The notes under the pieces are model-generated. The model did no database searches. It saw only the letters and a list, made by a program, of their open reading frames with translations, and was not told the origin of the DNA. Of a stretch of DNA of 64,000 bases, positions 1 to 11,118 are shown one piece after another. Source of the DNA: Schizophyllum amplum (taxonomy: Eukaryota > Basidiomycota > Agaricomycetes > Agaricales > Schizophyllaceae); the NCBI GenBank assembly GCA_007026445.1, contig VDMD01000021.1:62001-126000 (forward strand), read 5' to 3'. Positions within the stretch are counted from its first letter, which is position 1. Each line of letters starts with the position of its first letter. Position numbers and translations under genes: made by a program.

Positions 1-1001
1 GCAGCGCGTGCTGTTCGAGTTCAGTGCCAATATGTGGATACGGCGGGTGCACTGATCACCTTGTCGAACACGTCGATGTCCTCCATGCCACGCTCGGCGC
101 GTACCCATGCGACCTGATCGTGCGCCTCCGCGAGATGACTCTGCACGCGTACGTTTTGCTCTTTTGCCAACGCGCCCAAGCCCTCGAGCAATGCGGCAGA
201 GCACGTCGGCACGAAGCGTGGTGTGACGACCGGTGCGACGAGAGATCCAGCGGTTTCGTTGTTGACGTCGGCGCATTCATCAACGAAGCTGCGTGCGGCA
301 GCGAGTGCCTCGGAAGCGGAGCCTTCTGTGTAGGTCGGCCGAGAGGAGATGTCCATGGAGAGCTTTCCGACGTATGCACGCAGGCCAGCGTCGCGCATGG
401 CCCGCGCTAGAATGAGGCTGCCGACGTGGCGTCATCAGCTTAGGGATATGCGAACGCGGTCTACTCACTTCGTGTCCGTCCTGATTGTGCCGAAGAGCAG
501 CGCTGCGCCGGTGCCGCATTCGATAAGGCGGCGAGCAAGACGGGTGTACACCGCCTGGGCTAGTGCAGGCTCGGCGTCGAGTCGTTCTTCAGCTTTATAT
601 GTGTACTTGTCCAGCCATTCCATGAGCGGCATATCAAGGCCATTGCCTGCGTATAGGTACTGTGGCGCGTGTAGATGACTGGGACGGGCGGACGTCAGGT
701 TAACGCCATGTTTACTGGGACGAGTACTGACAGGTCAACAAAGGAGGGTACAAGGAATTCTCCGTCAGGGATGGCAATCAATCCTTCCTTGAGCTCAGAG
801 AGTAGCTGAGCCGATCGTTCGTCTTCGGCGGGTGCAATGTGTGAGATGAAGCCGCTGTCGTCGACATCTGGCGAATGCAGTCTGTTCAAACAGGTATGCG
901 AACGCAAAAGGTGTGCCCCGCTACGCACGTAGAACATAATCGTGCAGTATGTCTAGCGAAGCAAGTGTCGGACAGTGGACGAAGGTGCCTCGGAACAGCA
1001 T
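1..1001 (-). CDS. GUD1: Guanine deaminase, 5' part (runs off the left edge)
   Basis: Amidohydrolase that converts guanine to xanthine in purine salvage. Translation starts at ATG 1001-999 with MLFRGTFVHCPTLASLDIL, matching the family's N-terminus (FRGTFVHS in animals). Later exons give HAPQYLYAGNGLDMPLMEWL (about 535-690), which carries the metal-site HxHxxQ region, then PRFVPTCSAALLEGLG and QSHLAEAHDQVAWV, the second metal-ligand region. I see introns near 937, 690-735, 420-470 and 8-58. The C-terminal third, with the HCPxSN and GTD motifs, lies outside the window. No frame break was seen in the part present. The neighbouring membrane-protein gene is also on the minus strand and starts upstream; nothing suggests a functional link. 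Family assignment is firm; exact splice sites are approximate. Confidence 0.9.
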
Positions 1002-1292
1002 GTTTCCCGGAAGGTGTTAAGATTAAGCTTGCAATGACTTGCCAAATCTGATAACAATGGCATTTGAACTTCCACGTGACTACTTTCCCAAGATCTCCTC
1101 CACCCTGACGCCTGAGCCGTGACCATTTCACTTACGCTACGAGTCGCAGACAATGAAGCCATTCGCGAACCAAGAGAGTCACAGTCGAGTCAAGGCAAGT
1201 CAGATCGTTGATGCGATGATTTCATTGGACACGACCTCACTAGTATTAATATATGCATGTACAAAGGGATAGTAGAGTCTGCCAGTGATCCA
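1002..1292. other. Intergenic, GUD1 promoter and 3' end of membrane-protein gene
   Basis: About 290 bases between the start of the guanine deaminase gene and the stop of the upstream membrane-protein gene, both on the minus strand. It must hold the deaminase promoter and 5' UTR and the 3' UTR of the other gene. I see no clear motif or ORF of its own. Confidence 0.5.
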
Positions 1293-2678
1293 CTAACTCG
1301 TAGCCATGAGCGGCCGACGCTCGGGCGCATCCGCAGGAGCGATAGAGTCATCGTTCTCTGTAGACGAATCGACCAAGATGGTGGTTGTAGTGGCTGAGCA
1401 AGCGTTCTCGCGTACGGCTGGACTCGGTGTAAAGCGCAAAACGGAGAGCTCCTTCTCCGATCGCACGCTCCGATCCGCCTTTGCCTTGTTCGCCTCAACT
1501 ACAAAGACAACAAAGCAGGGATAGATTCCCTGGAAGTGCAGTAAGTCAGCATGTATGATACTGTGAGCGACAGAAGTGGAAGTGAAGTCGCGGAAGACTC
1601 ACAGCGATACTGTGAAAGATATTGCCCATGACAGTTGAGGCGGAGAATGGCTCGTTGTTTGCCTTCAGGGCAATGATGAGGAAGGCCACCTGCAAGCTGT
1701 TGAGTGAGCGGCTTGTGATGTAGGCAGTAAACCTACCCAGAGCCCGCAATAAACAACCCCAGATTCTACCAACAAGAAGAGAATGGTCTCAACCCGTGCA
1801 GCACCCCCAGCGCGCACGGCGCCACGAAGGGACCTCTTGATGTTTCGTCGATAAGACCTGCGAGACATTATACCGCATTCCTGGGAGGATATGTGCCAAC
1901 TTACCACACCTGTACGCCGATGAGCGCGGTCGCGACGAGGTTGGTGACGAGGAGAGGAACATAAAGGGCCACTGTATGGCTGGCAGAGACGCCGATCATG
2001 AAATGTTCCAAAGCCCATACCAGCTCAACGAGCACGCCAACTGCGAGGTTTTAGTGGTGCAAAGTGACAGTACCAGCACGCCACATACCAACACTGCCAG
2101 TCATGCATACTAAAAGTAGTGCGCGCGCGACGCGCGGGCCGCTCCACAGAACCCATGCCCGCCATACGACGATCAGGTCACTGAGGAGGTACTGCTGGTT
2201 TCTTAGAGTCGGTACTTGCACATACGCGCCAGCACGTACGTTGAGACGCTTCGTAAGGGACAGCACGACGTTCATACGCGCGAGCAATGCGTGAACATCT
2301 GAAGGTGAAGCGGAGAACAAAGATGGCGCCCAGACAATGTAAAAGGACGGGCATAGGCCTGCGACAACAGTCGACGAGATGAGCAGAGCACCGATGACGA
2401 TGAAGGGTAGTCGCGAGGCTTCATCCTTCTTACTATCAATATCGTCAGCAAGAACACAGGAACACGGCGAAGGCCACATACGCGAGTGCTGAGAGCGCCG
2501 CAAATGACAGCGCGGCCTGGACACCTGTTGATTGCAATGAGCCTTCGAAGAGTATGCAAGTGCAGGCACACATATAAGAACGGAAACGCTCACCGTAGAA
2601 TAGTTGATCGACGCCAACCTGCACGAAGACGTTCTGCCAATTAGCCACGTCCTGTGAGGAGAGAGGTGTGAGAGCCAT
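1293..2678 (-). CDS. Basidiomycete multi-pass membrane protein of unknown function
   Basis: About seven hydrophobic segments spread over six or so exons. I take ATG 2678 (MALTPLSSQDVANWQNVF) as the start and TAG 1293-1295 as the stop. Recognisable pieces in order are an N-terminal helix (SLQSTGVQAALSFAALSALA), LPFIVIGALLISSTVVAGLC, the loop and helix QQYLLSDLIVVWRAWVLW, then LAVGVLVELVWALEHFMIGV, a basic loop with RRNIKRSL, VETILFLLVESGVVYCGLWV and AFLIIALKANNEPFSAS, and finally the cytoplasmic-type tail GIYPCFVVFVVEANKAK. The V-W-R-A-W-V-L-W signature, the xxESGxxYCxxW helix and GIYPxxI are typical of a very large Agaricomycete family of uncharacterised plasma-membrane-like proteins with receptor-like topology. 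No ligand or signalling role can be assigned. Confidence 0.8.
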
Positions 2679-2743
2679 GGGAAGTCTGGCGAAGGAAATT
2701 GCGAAACAAAGGCTTAGAACCATTATAATCCCAGAATGGGCGC

Positions 2744-3176
2744 TTACAGCCACATTGACGGTATAAGAGACCGGTGCGCGGTCCAACATGTAGCGCCACT
2801 GACGCCAAGGTTGAGGCCGGCCTCGATATCGCGGACAAAGCTCAGTTCCGAGTCCCGGATTGGCGTCGGAGGATAGCGCGGTCCTGAGGCAACATTCAGC
2901 TGATGCTTGAGCGGTGGCTGCCCTTCATGAGTGGCGTTGTTATTGGTCACGGGCAATGCGTTCTATGCGCGCGACCGACGTCGGAGATACCTGTTCGGTG
3001 TCAGTGATCTCTCCGATAATGCCGGATACGTATCGTCCCCGCTCGAAGCCTGTCAGTACATCGTCAGGTGAGTCTTCATGCTCAACTCTAACATAAAACA
3101 AAATAGGAAGACTGCATTGAAAGCAATAGAAGCTCCGATCGCGATAGGCGTGAAGCCAGGACACATCGAAGGTCAT
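2744..3176 (-). CDS. Doubtful two-exon hypothetical gene
   Basis: Two open stretches join across a plausible intron (donor at about 2988 after GEITDTEQ, acceptor at about 2931 before GQPPLKHQLNVA). The first ATG in frame is 3176 and the stop is at 2744, giving about 125 residues. The protein would read ...VLTGFERGRYVSGIIGEI... then YPPTPIRDSELSFVRDIEAG, a soluble-looking sequence with one weakly hydrophobic stretch near the N-terminus. I recognise no domain. It could be a real small gene, 5' untranslated sequence of the membrane-protein gene, or noise. The arrangement is tail-to-head with that gene, only 66 bases apart. Confidence 0.3.
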
Positions 3177-3476
3177 TTTCAGGGCCAAACCCGAGCCCCG
3201 GGGCCACTCACCGGACAGAGAAGGGACATCGATCTCTTTCTACGGCCTGTGCAGCCAATTCAGGCCCGCCGAGCAGCGATGTGAACTCACGTGACTCTCT
3301 GAAGTCGAACCATCACGTGATTGTACATGCTCGAGCAAAAAAGTGGCAAGAGAGAAGCCATTCTATATTCCGTGTTGACAATCCTAATCCTGCAAAAATC
3401 GTCAACATATATAGAGCCCCGAGACTGAGAGTAGGTAGAAGTACCAAAATCTGCTCGTCGACACCGGACTACCACA

Positions 3477-5823
3477 TCAGAACACAGGCGCATCCTTGAG
3501 AAAGAGCTTCCCCTCCTCCCTCTTGATCCACCGAGTGACAGAGTTAGCGGCGTTGATGACGGCTGTCTTAGGAAGCAGAGGAGACAGCGCAATGTACAGC
3601 TCAAATGGCTGGGTAATCTAGATGGAGTGGTTAGAGCTAGCACATATCGAACAAAGTATGCGATGGAGTAATTGCAAGCAAGTAGAGACAAGGGGACAAT
3701 CTATACACTCACCCAACCCATAACACTCTCCTTCTCCGTTTTGATATACTGCAACTTCAGCGTCTCACCCTGCCCCGACCGCGCGTGAATCGCATCGTGC
3801 AGCTTCTGGTATAGAGTGACCAGGCTGCGCAAACACTCCGTCAGCACTTGACGGGTCCCCAAGACCTTTCCTCGCGAAGCTTACCGCTTCCGCTCGTCCA
3901 CCTCCTCGTACGGGTCCTCGAATAGTGGCATAGTCACCTGCACCTGCGCGCGCGCCTTGTAGACAAAATGCCGCAATCCAGGGATGCCAAGCTCCGCGAC
4001 ACTGTACTCCGTGCGCAACTCGGTCGTGCAAGCGGTGATGAGCGATCCCAGGGAGCCTTCCGCGGCGAGTCTCTGAAGAAGAGATTAGCATCCACTGCGA
4101 GGTTCAAAAGTGATGCCGTCCACGCACGTCAGTCGCCGACTCGTACCATGCTCGCACGGTGTCAAGTCGCCCCACCGCTGATGCACGCAAGCACAACTTG
4201 TGGATCATCGTACGCCGGCTGCTCTGCAGGTGCCGACTCAGCGAACGACGCACGAGAGGGTGACGCCGGCTGCGATCCTGGCAGCGGCGAGGACGATGAT
4301 CCGCTATGTGAGGATGGCGCTATGCTCTGCGACGCCGAGTCCGAGCCAGCGACAGACACATGCACCGGCGCGCTGTCTGGCCGCGACAGAAACGAGATGT
4401 ATGCGTTCACGAAGCCCGAGGGGTTAAACTTAGGCAGACACATGGGTATCCATGAGGTGGCCGCAGGCGCGTTGACGATGGACGGCGCGTAAACCGTGTT
4501 GAGAAGGATGTGAATATCTGACACCACGTCAGTAAATACACAGGTAGGCTGATGTCGCCTCACCTGCGGGATGAACAGAGTGCTTGCGGGGGCGGATGAG
4601 CGTGACGACGCGACCGCGGGCCATGAGTACAACGTATAGGATTTCCTGCAGGACATGAGTATGCAAGATTGGATGTGTGCACCTAGACACACCTTCTTAG
4701 ATGGCGGTATCAATGCCTCCGCGATACGTTTCCGCAACCCAAGATCAAGCCGCAGACACCACAAAGAGGATGTACTGAGCGCCAGATCAAGCTCCATGCG
4801 CTCAAGCAGCGAGGACAGAAACCCCTCCGCGCCATTCAAGAGCCGGCGCAGGTCGAAGTTGGTTCGCCTCTCGAAGATGCGCCGCAGCTGGGCAGCGGTC
4901 ACGATGCTGAGAATCTGCAGGTGCAGGTAGTCGAGGTGTGTCCGCGTCTGCCTTCGCGCACATCAGCCCGCGCCCCACATCACTCAGCCCCATGAGCAGT
5001 AGTAGTACGCACCACCGATTCCGGCTCACCCCACGCGGAAACGCAGGCATAGTAGAGCGGGGCGCGTTGGAGAAAAGTGATTCGCGTCCCGCCTGCGTTG
5101 ATGCACCGCAGCTTGTCGCCATCGTCGATAAAGACAGAGATCAGCGCCTGCATGACGCCAAAGGTTGTCGTGAAGCGTTCAGCGTCTGGCCCGTCGGCGC
5201 TGGCGAACTGTAAGCGAGGGAGCAAGATGACCGCGCGCAGTGGCGCACCTTATATAGACCGGTTTCCCAGCGTCGCTGAACACGAAGTATTGTCTCCGCG
5301 GATGCGACGGGCTGCATCTAGTCATTAGGACAATCATCATGGGCGCGCCGTGAACTCACCTGGCACATGCTGAACGTCTGCCATCGCTGGTTGCTTGCCC
5401 TTCTGTCGCGGCGTCGAGCTGTCTGGACAGGATTAGTATGAGGTAAGGAAAAGGGACCACCCACGCACCAGCGCTTGTCCAGGACTGGCTGAGCGTGCTC
5501 CTTAATTGCTCTCTGAGCGCGCGCTTCGACTCCTGCTGATCCAGAGTGCCCATGGCGGTGACATCCTCAGCTTCTGGTGGGTCCTCTGCGTCCACGTCTT
5601 GCAAAATAATCCCCTCCCCGCCATCAGCATTGCTCAGGGAGGACGCATAGCTGTCGAGGGCAGATCCTGCTGGTGCGGCAGAGAGATGGCTGTGGGTGTT
5701 CCGGAGATTGGAGAAGGAAGGCTGCGACTGGAGGACTGGAATCGCTATGCGTGACGGGGAAGCGCGCGACAGTGCTGGAGCCGGACCCCGCGATGGCGTG
5801 CGCGACCGCGGTCTTTGAGGCAT
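3477..5823 (-). CDS. MON1: MON1, vacuolar fusion protein (Mon1-Ccz1 GEF subunit)
   Basis: Mon1 pairs with Ccz1 as the guanine-nucleotide exchange factor for the Rab7-type GTPase Ypt7 on late endosomes and vacuoles. The start at ATG 5823 (MPQRPRSRTPSRG) opens a disordered Ser/Pro-rich N-terminal region of about 150 residues. The conserved longin part follows: RRQYFVFSDAGKPVYI (about 5250-5310), FGVMQALISVFIDDGDKLR, TFLQRAPLYYACVSAWGE (about 5010-5070), then LRRIFERRTNFDLRRLLNGA (4830-4890), the classic Mon1 block. The C-terminal third has FVYKARAQVQVTMPLFEDPY, SVMGWITQPFELYIALSPL and SVTRWIKREEGKLFLKDA before stop TGA 3477. The protein is roughly 650 residues over about seven exons, normal for the family, with no frame break found. 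It is divergent from EAF7, with about 200 bases between the start codons. Confidence 0.92.
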
Positions 5824-6019
5824 GTGTTCGGCCGCTCCAGTGGGATGAGCGTATGAGAGAAACGCCAGACTACCAAATCAGGAATACAATGGAGTTGCCG
5901 GTGGGGGGCGCCCTGATAGCGAACCGAACTTGAGCCACACCTTCATCACCTATTTACTGCCTATCAGCTGGGGACGTCTCTCGCTTGTTCGGAACTGACT
6001 CTGTCACATCTTGAACGTT
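5824..6019. promoter_or_regulatory. Divergent promoter MON1 / EAF7
   Basis: The two start codons face away from each other only 196 bases apart, so both promoters and both 5' leaders must share this interval. I see no strong TATA element. The inference rests only on gene orientation. Confidence 0.5.
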
Positions 6020-6814
6020 ATGTCTGGCGACGATGAGTACAGCGACTTGCTTGACACGGTCGACGGCGAGATCGCCTTCTTTAAGGCTATCACTCGCGCT
6101 ATCCCCCTCGGCACCCACCGCGACTTCAACGCGCTCGCGATGCGCAACATCATTCATCAGCACACCGGTCGCTGGGTGCCTACCACGGCAATATGGCGCA
6201 AGCTACGGGAGATGTACGACCTGGAAGGTATCGAGAAGTCGGTGAGTGCTCGTGCCACACGCTCGTCCATACATACTGAAGCCCCTCGCAGCAACGCGAG
6301 GCCCTCGAGGAAGAGGCACCCTCCATCCCCCCACCACGGCATGACGAAGAACACCTCGCGTCGCATCCATTCTTCGACTCCGAGTTCAACCTGCTGGACT
6401 ACGACGACTACTACCTGCGCGTCGCGGAGCGTGCACAGAAGTCCGCGCAGTCTTCGCCGGCATCTTCACCCGTCGACACGGCGAAGGAGAAGTCCAAGCC
6501 TGGCCGCGGCCGGAAGCGCACACGCCAGGAGGACAGCGACATCAGCGACCTCACGCAGGATAGTGGCGAGGAGGCACTCGTGGATACGCCGATGGACAGC
6601 GCCATGACGGGCACGGACGCCGGTACGGATGCAGGAGACGAGGAGGAGGCTACTCCGAGTACGTGGTTTACTATGGTCGTACGCGCCATGCTGATTCCTT
6701 GTAGGTACCTCAGCGGCTGCACCCAAGAAACGGGGCAAGCCAGGACCAAAACCCGGGCGCGGACGCGGTGCAGGTACGTCAACGAGAGGGAAGAAGAAGA
6801 AACGGGGAGGATGA
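6020..6814 (+). CDS. EAF7: EAF7 / MRGBP-family subunit of the NuA4 histone acetyltransferase complex
   Basis: Nuclear chromatin factor of the CT20/EAF7 family, part of the NuA4 histone H4/H2A acetyltransferase. The start is ATG 6020 (MSGDDEYSDLLDTVDGEIAF). The conserved N-terminal block is EIAFFKAITRAIPLGTHRDF followed by IIHQHTGRWVPTTAIWRKLR and MYDLEGIE, equivalent to the family's ALFRAICRYKPVG...IWxKLxxxYdLexL pattern. An intron at about 6241-6291 separates this from FFDSEFNLLDYDDYYLRVAE, the second conserved block, and an acidic/basic tail (KPGRGRKRTRQEDSDI). A last intron at about 6660-6703 leads to a Lys/Gly/Arg-rich end (KKRGKPGPKPGRGRG...). The stop is TGA 6812-6814. The protein is about 230 residues, normal for the family. 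Confidence 0.88.
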
Positions 6815-7624
6815 CTACTCTCGTTGCTGAAAACACGATACCCGTCTGAGTTTGCGTGATACCGGTGTGCCCAGGGTGTGCCGTTGTGTGTATGACGCTG
6901 TCATCGTGCGCCGCTCTTGCGCTATGCCACTGCCACTTCGTATATTCATGATAGTATCATGCACGGTGCATACGACGATGGTGCGGGCGGTGGAATCGCC
7001 CGACAGGTGCTTGCATAAGGAGGACAAGGACGGACAATGGGTGTGTGTGTTGGCATGCATCGTCGGTTGCTCTGCAGAGCGAGCGCCATTCTCAGGAGCC
7101 GACGAGTGGCTACAAACTGGCGACTAGAAACATGAGTGCGTTGGCGCCGTGGTCGAGCGCCCCTTGAGTATGCGCAGAGCTATGGATGTTGTATGAATGG
7201 GTGTGGGTGCATGTGTTCATGAGCATTACATAATCACGTGCGTATAGTAATTGCCTTTTTGGGTAGCCTCATTGTACTTTGTACTATACTGATCTTCTTC
7301 GCCGTCGACTCTACTGTCCCTCCGTGTGCACTCCAGCTCCCTCGGCAATTGAGGTTGAGTGACGTGGGCTCAAAGGAGGCCCTCCTTCTTACTGATTGCT
7401 CCAGAATTGCTCTCGATTGAAGTGGCGCTTCGCCTTCGACTTCGTAATTTGAAATAAATCAGCGCCAAGCGGATCGCTTTGTGGGGTCAGGCGTCGAGGC
7501 GCTCCTGTCTCCAACCTTGACGGCAGCCACTCAAGAGGACAAGGAAGTTGCTAAAGGACCGTCTATGCTAGCCTGATCTTGTCTTCACGCGCACACACAC
7601 GCGCGAACGTTAGGCCCCCCCACC
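6815..7624. other. Intergenic between EAF7 and KHA1-type gene
   Basis: About 810 bases holding the 3' UTR of EAF7 and the promoter and 5' leader of the antiporter gene. Small ORFs are present but none shows a domain or convincing composition. A CA/CG-rich run (gcgcacacacacgcgcg, about 7589-7605) lies just before the antiporter start. No other element seen. Confidence 0.5.
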
Positions 7625-10600
7625 ATGGCCGACCACCTTGTCACCTTGTTCAGCAAACGCGCCGCTGAGGAGCAGGTGCGTTGGAAGACCTACCCAGTCT
7701 CTGATATCTCTGACTCTCTACAGGGCGGCCTGCTCTCTGGCAAAGACCCGACAGAGTTCAGCGAGACCGACCCCATACGCCTCTGGATCGTGCAGATCGG
7801 TGAGTGGGACGTGTTCTGTTTTGCAACTGGCGTTAACACTCTGCAGGCGTAATTGTCTCGACGGCCACTCTTCTTTCCCTCGTATTGCGCAAAATCAGGC
7901 AACCAAAGGTCATTGCAGAAGTGCTGGGAGGCATCATACTCGGTGCGTGCCCAATCATTTCTTCGTCGCAGTTTCTTACCCCCCTGCCAGGTCCCACCGC
8001 TTTCGGTGCGCTTTCACTTCCACTGTCTCGTCCGTCTCGTCTCACAACCCACAGGCCGCATCCCCGGCTTCACGGAACACATATTTCCCGAGGAGTCTCA
8101 GCACTACCTCTCCCTCACCGCTACCATCGGCCTCTGCCTCTTCCTCTTCCTCGTCGGCCTCGAGATCGAGGGCGCCGTCATCAAGCGCAATGCCAAACTC
8201 TCACTCACTGTCGCGCTCGCGGGCATGGCCCTCCCCTTCGGGCTTGGTGCCGCGATCTCGGTGCCCCTCTATCAACAATTCATTGACCCTGAGATCGAGT
8301 TCACGCACTTTATGCTTTTCGCGGGTGTAGCGTTCAGCATCACCGCGTTCCCTGTGCTCTGCCGTATTCTGACGGAGCTCAAGCTACTGGATACGACGGT
8401 TGGCATCGTTGTGCTGAGCGCTGGGGTTGGGAACGACGTCGTCGGCTGGGTTCTTCTGGCACTGTCCATTGCCCTGGTCAACGCTGGGTCCGGGCTTATG
8501 GCGCTCTATATCTTGCTGACTGCAGTCGCCTTCTGCATCTTTCTGCTCGTTCCGGTGCGAATGGCGATGCGCTGGCTGGCAGTCAAGACGGGGTCCATCG
8601 AGCACGGCCCCTCCGTGTTTTTCATGACCGTGACGATCTTAGTGGTATTTGCGTCGGCGTTCTTCACGGATATCATCGGCGTGCATGCGATCTTCGGCGC
8701 CTTCCTCGCCGGGCTCATCGTCCCTCGGGATGGAGGGCTGGCGATCGCTCTTACTGAGAAGCTAGAGGACATGGTGTCCATCATATTCCTCCCTTTGTAT
8801 TTCACGCTCTCTGGACTGTCAACAGATCTCGGCTTGTTGAACGATGGTATGTGTGACACAATTCTGTGTACTGGACAGTTCTGACGACCATCCTATAGGC
8901 ATCACATGGGGCTACACCATCGCTATTTGCGCGCTTGCCTTCGTCGGGAAGTTCGGTGGCTGCACCATTGCGTCGCGGTTTGTGGCTGGCTTCGATTGGC
9001 GGGAGTCTAGCACCATCGGCGCGTTGATGAGTTGCAAAGGCTTGATTGAGCTGTGAGTCACCCTTGAACAGCTCGAGACAATCATTGACAATATTTAATA
9101 GGATCGTTCTCAACATCGGACTGCAGGCGGGTATCCTGACACGAAAGGTGTTCTCCATGTTCGTACTGGAGGCACTTTTGTTGACGTTTATCACGAGTGA
9201 GTGAAGACAGTGCTTTTTCAAACTGTAGATTGACAGTCTTCAGCGCCGCTGGTCACTTTCCTTTATCCGCCGGAGAAGCGAATGAGGGTCAGCAGTACTG
9301 GTGCCAACTTCAACAACGTGTCGGACGCAGAAGCGCCGGCATCCACGCAGACGTCGGAGGCTAGGTTCAAGTCCAAGTTCCTCGTCGTGCTGGACAGACT
9401 GGAGCACCTTCCCGGCATGATGGCGCTCACGCAACTCGTGCAACCTGCGGTAGAGTCGTTCCCGTCTTTCTCCACTCGATCGTCGCAGGACGAGAAGGGC
9501 AAGCTCACGCCTACATCGCTCGTGCCAAGACCGACTATCGAGGCGCTGCGCCTCATCGAGCTATCAGACCGCACATCGGCAGTCATGCGCTCCAACGCGA
9601 ATGCGGCGGAGGCACTAGCGCTGACGGATCCCTTGCTATCGATCTTCAGGATGTTCGGACAGCTGAACGGGTTCCTGATGAACCCGGCGCTGAGCATCGT
9701 GCCCTACGACGACCTCGCTTATCGCATAGCGGAGCACGCGCGTGACACGGGCGCGGAGCTGGTCATGTTGCCGTGGCTGCCGGGCGTGACCACGGGGCTG
9801 GAGGAAGCACATACGCACGGCGGGTTGGCCACTCCGAGGGGCGCAGCGACGCCACGCGCAGCTGCCGCGCATATAAACCCCTTCGATGCGCTGTTCAAGG
9901 CGGGCGGCGGTGTGCCAGCATCGTCAGCGTCGGCGATCCACGCAACGTTCGTGCGGGGCGTGTTCGCGCAGACGCGCGTTGACGTCGCGCTGTTCTGCGA
10001 CCAGGGCCATACGAGCGGGCCAGCGCACGCGGGGGCGGACGTGCACCTGTTCCTCCCGTTCGTGGGCGGACCGGACGATCGGCTAGCGCTCACCTTCGTC
10101 GAGCAGCTGTGCGAGACGGGCGGTGGGCGCATCCGCGCGACAGTTGTCTGGCTAAAGAAGACGGAGGGCGAGCAGGCCGAGCGCGTCGCCTCCACGGAGA
10201 AGGGCGAGGACGTCCATCTCACTGTAGCCTCGACGGCGATGGGCGCGTTCCCGGACACGGTGTACGGGAACGCGACGACACAGACGCGGCTGCAGAGCGA
10301 GGCGGCGGACAGCATCGCGTGGGCACGCGCGACGACAGTCGCGTCGGAGCGCAATAAGGGTGGCCCGTCCACGGCGGCGCTCGAGCGGCAGGACTTCAGA
10401 GAGGTTGCGACGCCGACGCCGTTGCAGACCGCCTTGGAGCTGGCTGAAGAGGAGGTGCCTGCGCACGGTCGGCTGATCGTAGTGGCGGGCCGCTCGCGGA
10501 GGATGGCGGTGGAGAACCATGCTAAGGAGGTCAAGGAGGTGATGGAGCGATATACCCATGTCGTCGTTGAGGTACGGAAGACGGTGGGGGATGTGGCGTC

Positions 10601-10670
10601 TGCGTTCGTGTCCGCGGGGTGCGGGGCAGGCGTGGTGGTGATGCAGGCGGCGAATTTGGCCGTCGAGTGA
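7625..10670 (+). CDS. KHA1: KHA1-type K+(Na+)/H+ antiporter, CPA2 family
   Basis: Cation/proton exchanger of endomembranes, related to yeast Kha1 and plant CHX proteins. The start is ATG 7625 (MADHLVTLFSKRAAEEQ). The N-terminal half is a sodium/hydrogen exchanger domain with about twelve membrane segments: LRKIRQPKVIAEVLGGIILG, LGPTAFGRIPGF across an intron, LTATIGLCLFLFLVGLEIEG, FAGVAFSITAFPVLCRIL, VVLSAGVGNDVVGWVLLAL (the conserved GNDxxGW core), IIGVHAIFGAFLAGLIVPR and GALMSCKGLIELIVLNIGL. From about 9282 a long soluble tail of about 460 residues follows in one exon (HLPGMMALTQLVQP...), as in CHX/Kha1 proteins. I estimate seven short introns, all before 9245. The stop is TGA 10668-10670 and length is about 900 residues, close to yeast Kha1. 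No frame break was found. Confidence 0.92.
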
Positions 10671-11118
10671 GAGGAGGGCGGTTCCGTATCTTTCACGTTG
10701 GTCTCTTCATACCCTTGCCCATATACATACTTGTCATCAGCGATTCTTGCACAGCATAGCTTCAGTAGTTCCGTATTACATGTCTCCGTCGCAACTCTGT
10801 TCACGATTGTACATCTAGCAAACTTGATTCTGGATTTGTATCTCTCACGGCCGTTCCGCCTCGACAGGCACTTGCGCGCACTGCTCAGTTCATTATTACA
10901 CTGCAAGTACGAGTCCATGAACAGGAAATACCGACTCAACAAAGACGTGCCAGCGGTGTAGAACTTTCTGTCAGCCACATTTAGAGCCAGCAGCATCGTG
11001 ATCACCCTGGTAAGTGTAATACATAGGCAAATCCGCAGGGCCACTGATTCTGTATATCACAAGGCTAGTTTGAACTTGCGGTCTTCTTGGCCTCCTCCTC
11101 GTCTGTATTCAGCTCCTA
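10671..11118. other. Convergent 3' intergenic region
   Basis: The antiporter (+) and the F-box gene (-) end towards each other here, so the 448 bases hold two 3' UTRs. AT content is higher than in the flanking coding sequence. I see no gene or strong hairpin. Confidence 0.5.

Noticed and set aside
9719..11044. 441-codon minus-strand ORF
   Set aside because: Exactly antisense to the soluble tail of the KHA1-type antiporter; Ser/Thr/Ala-rich shadow of GC-rich coding sequence, no domain.
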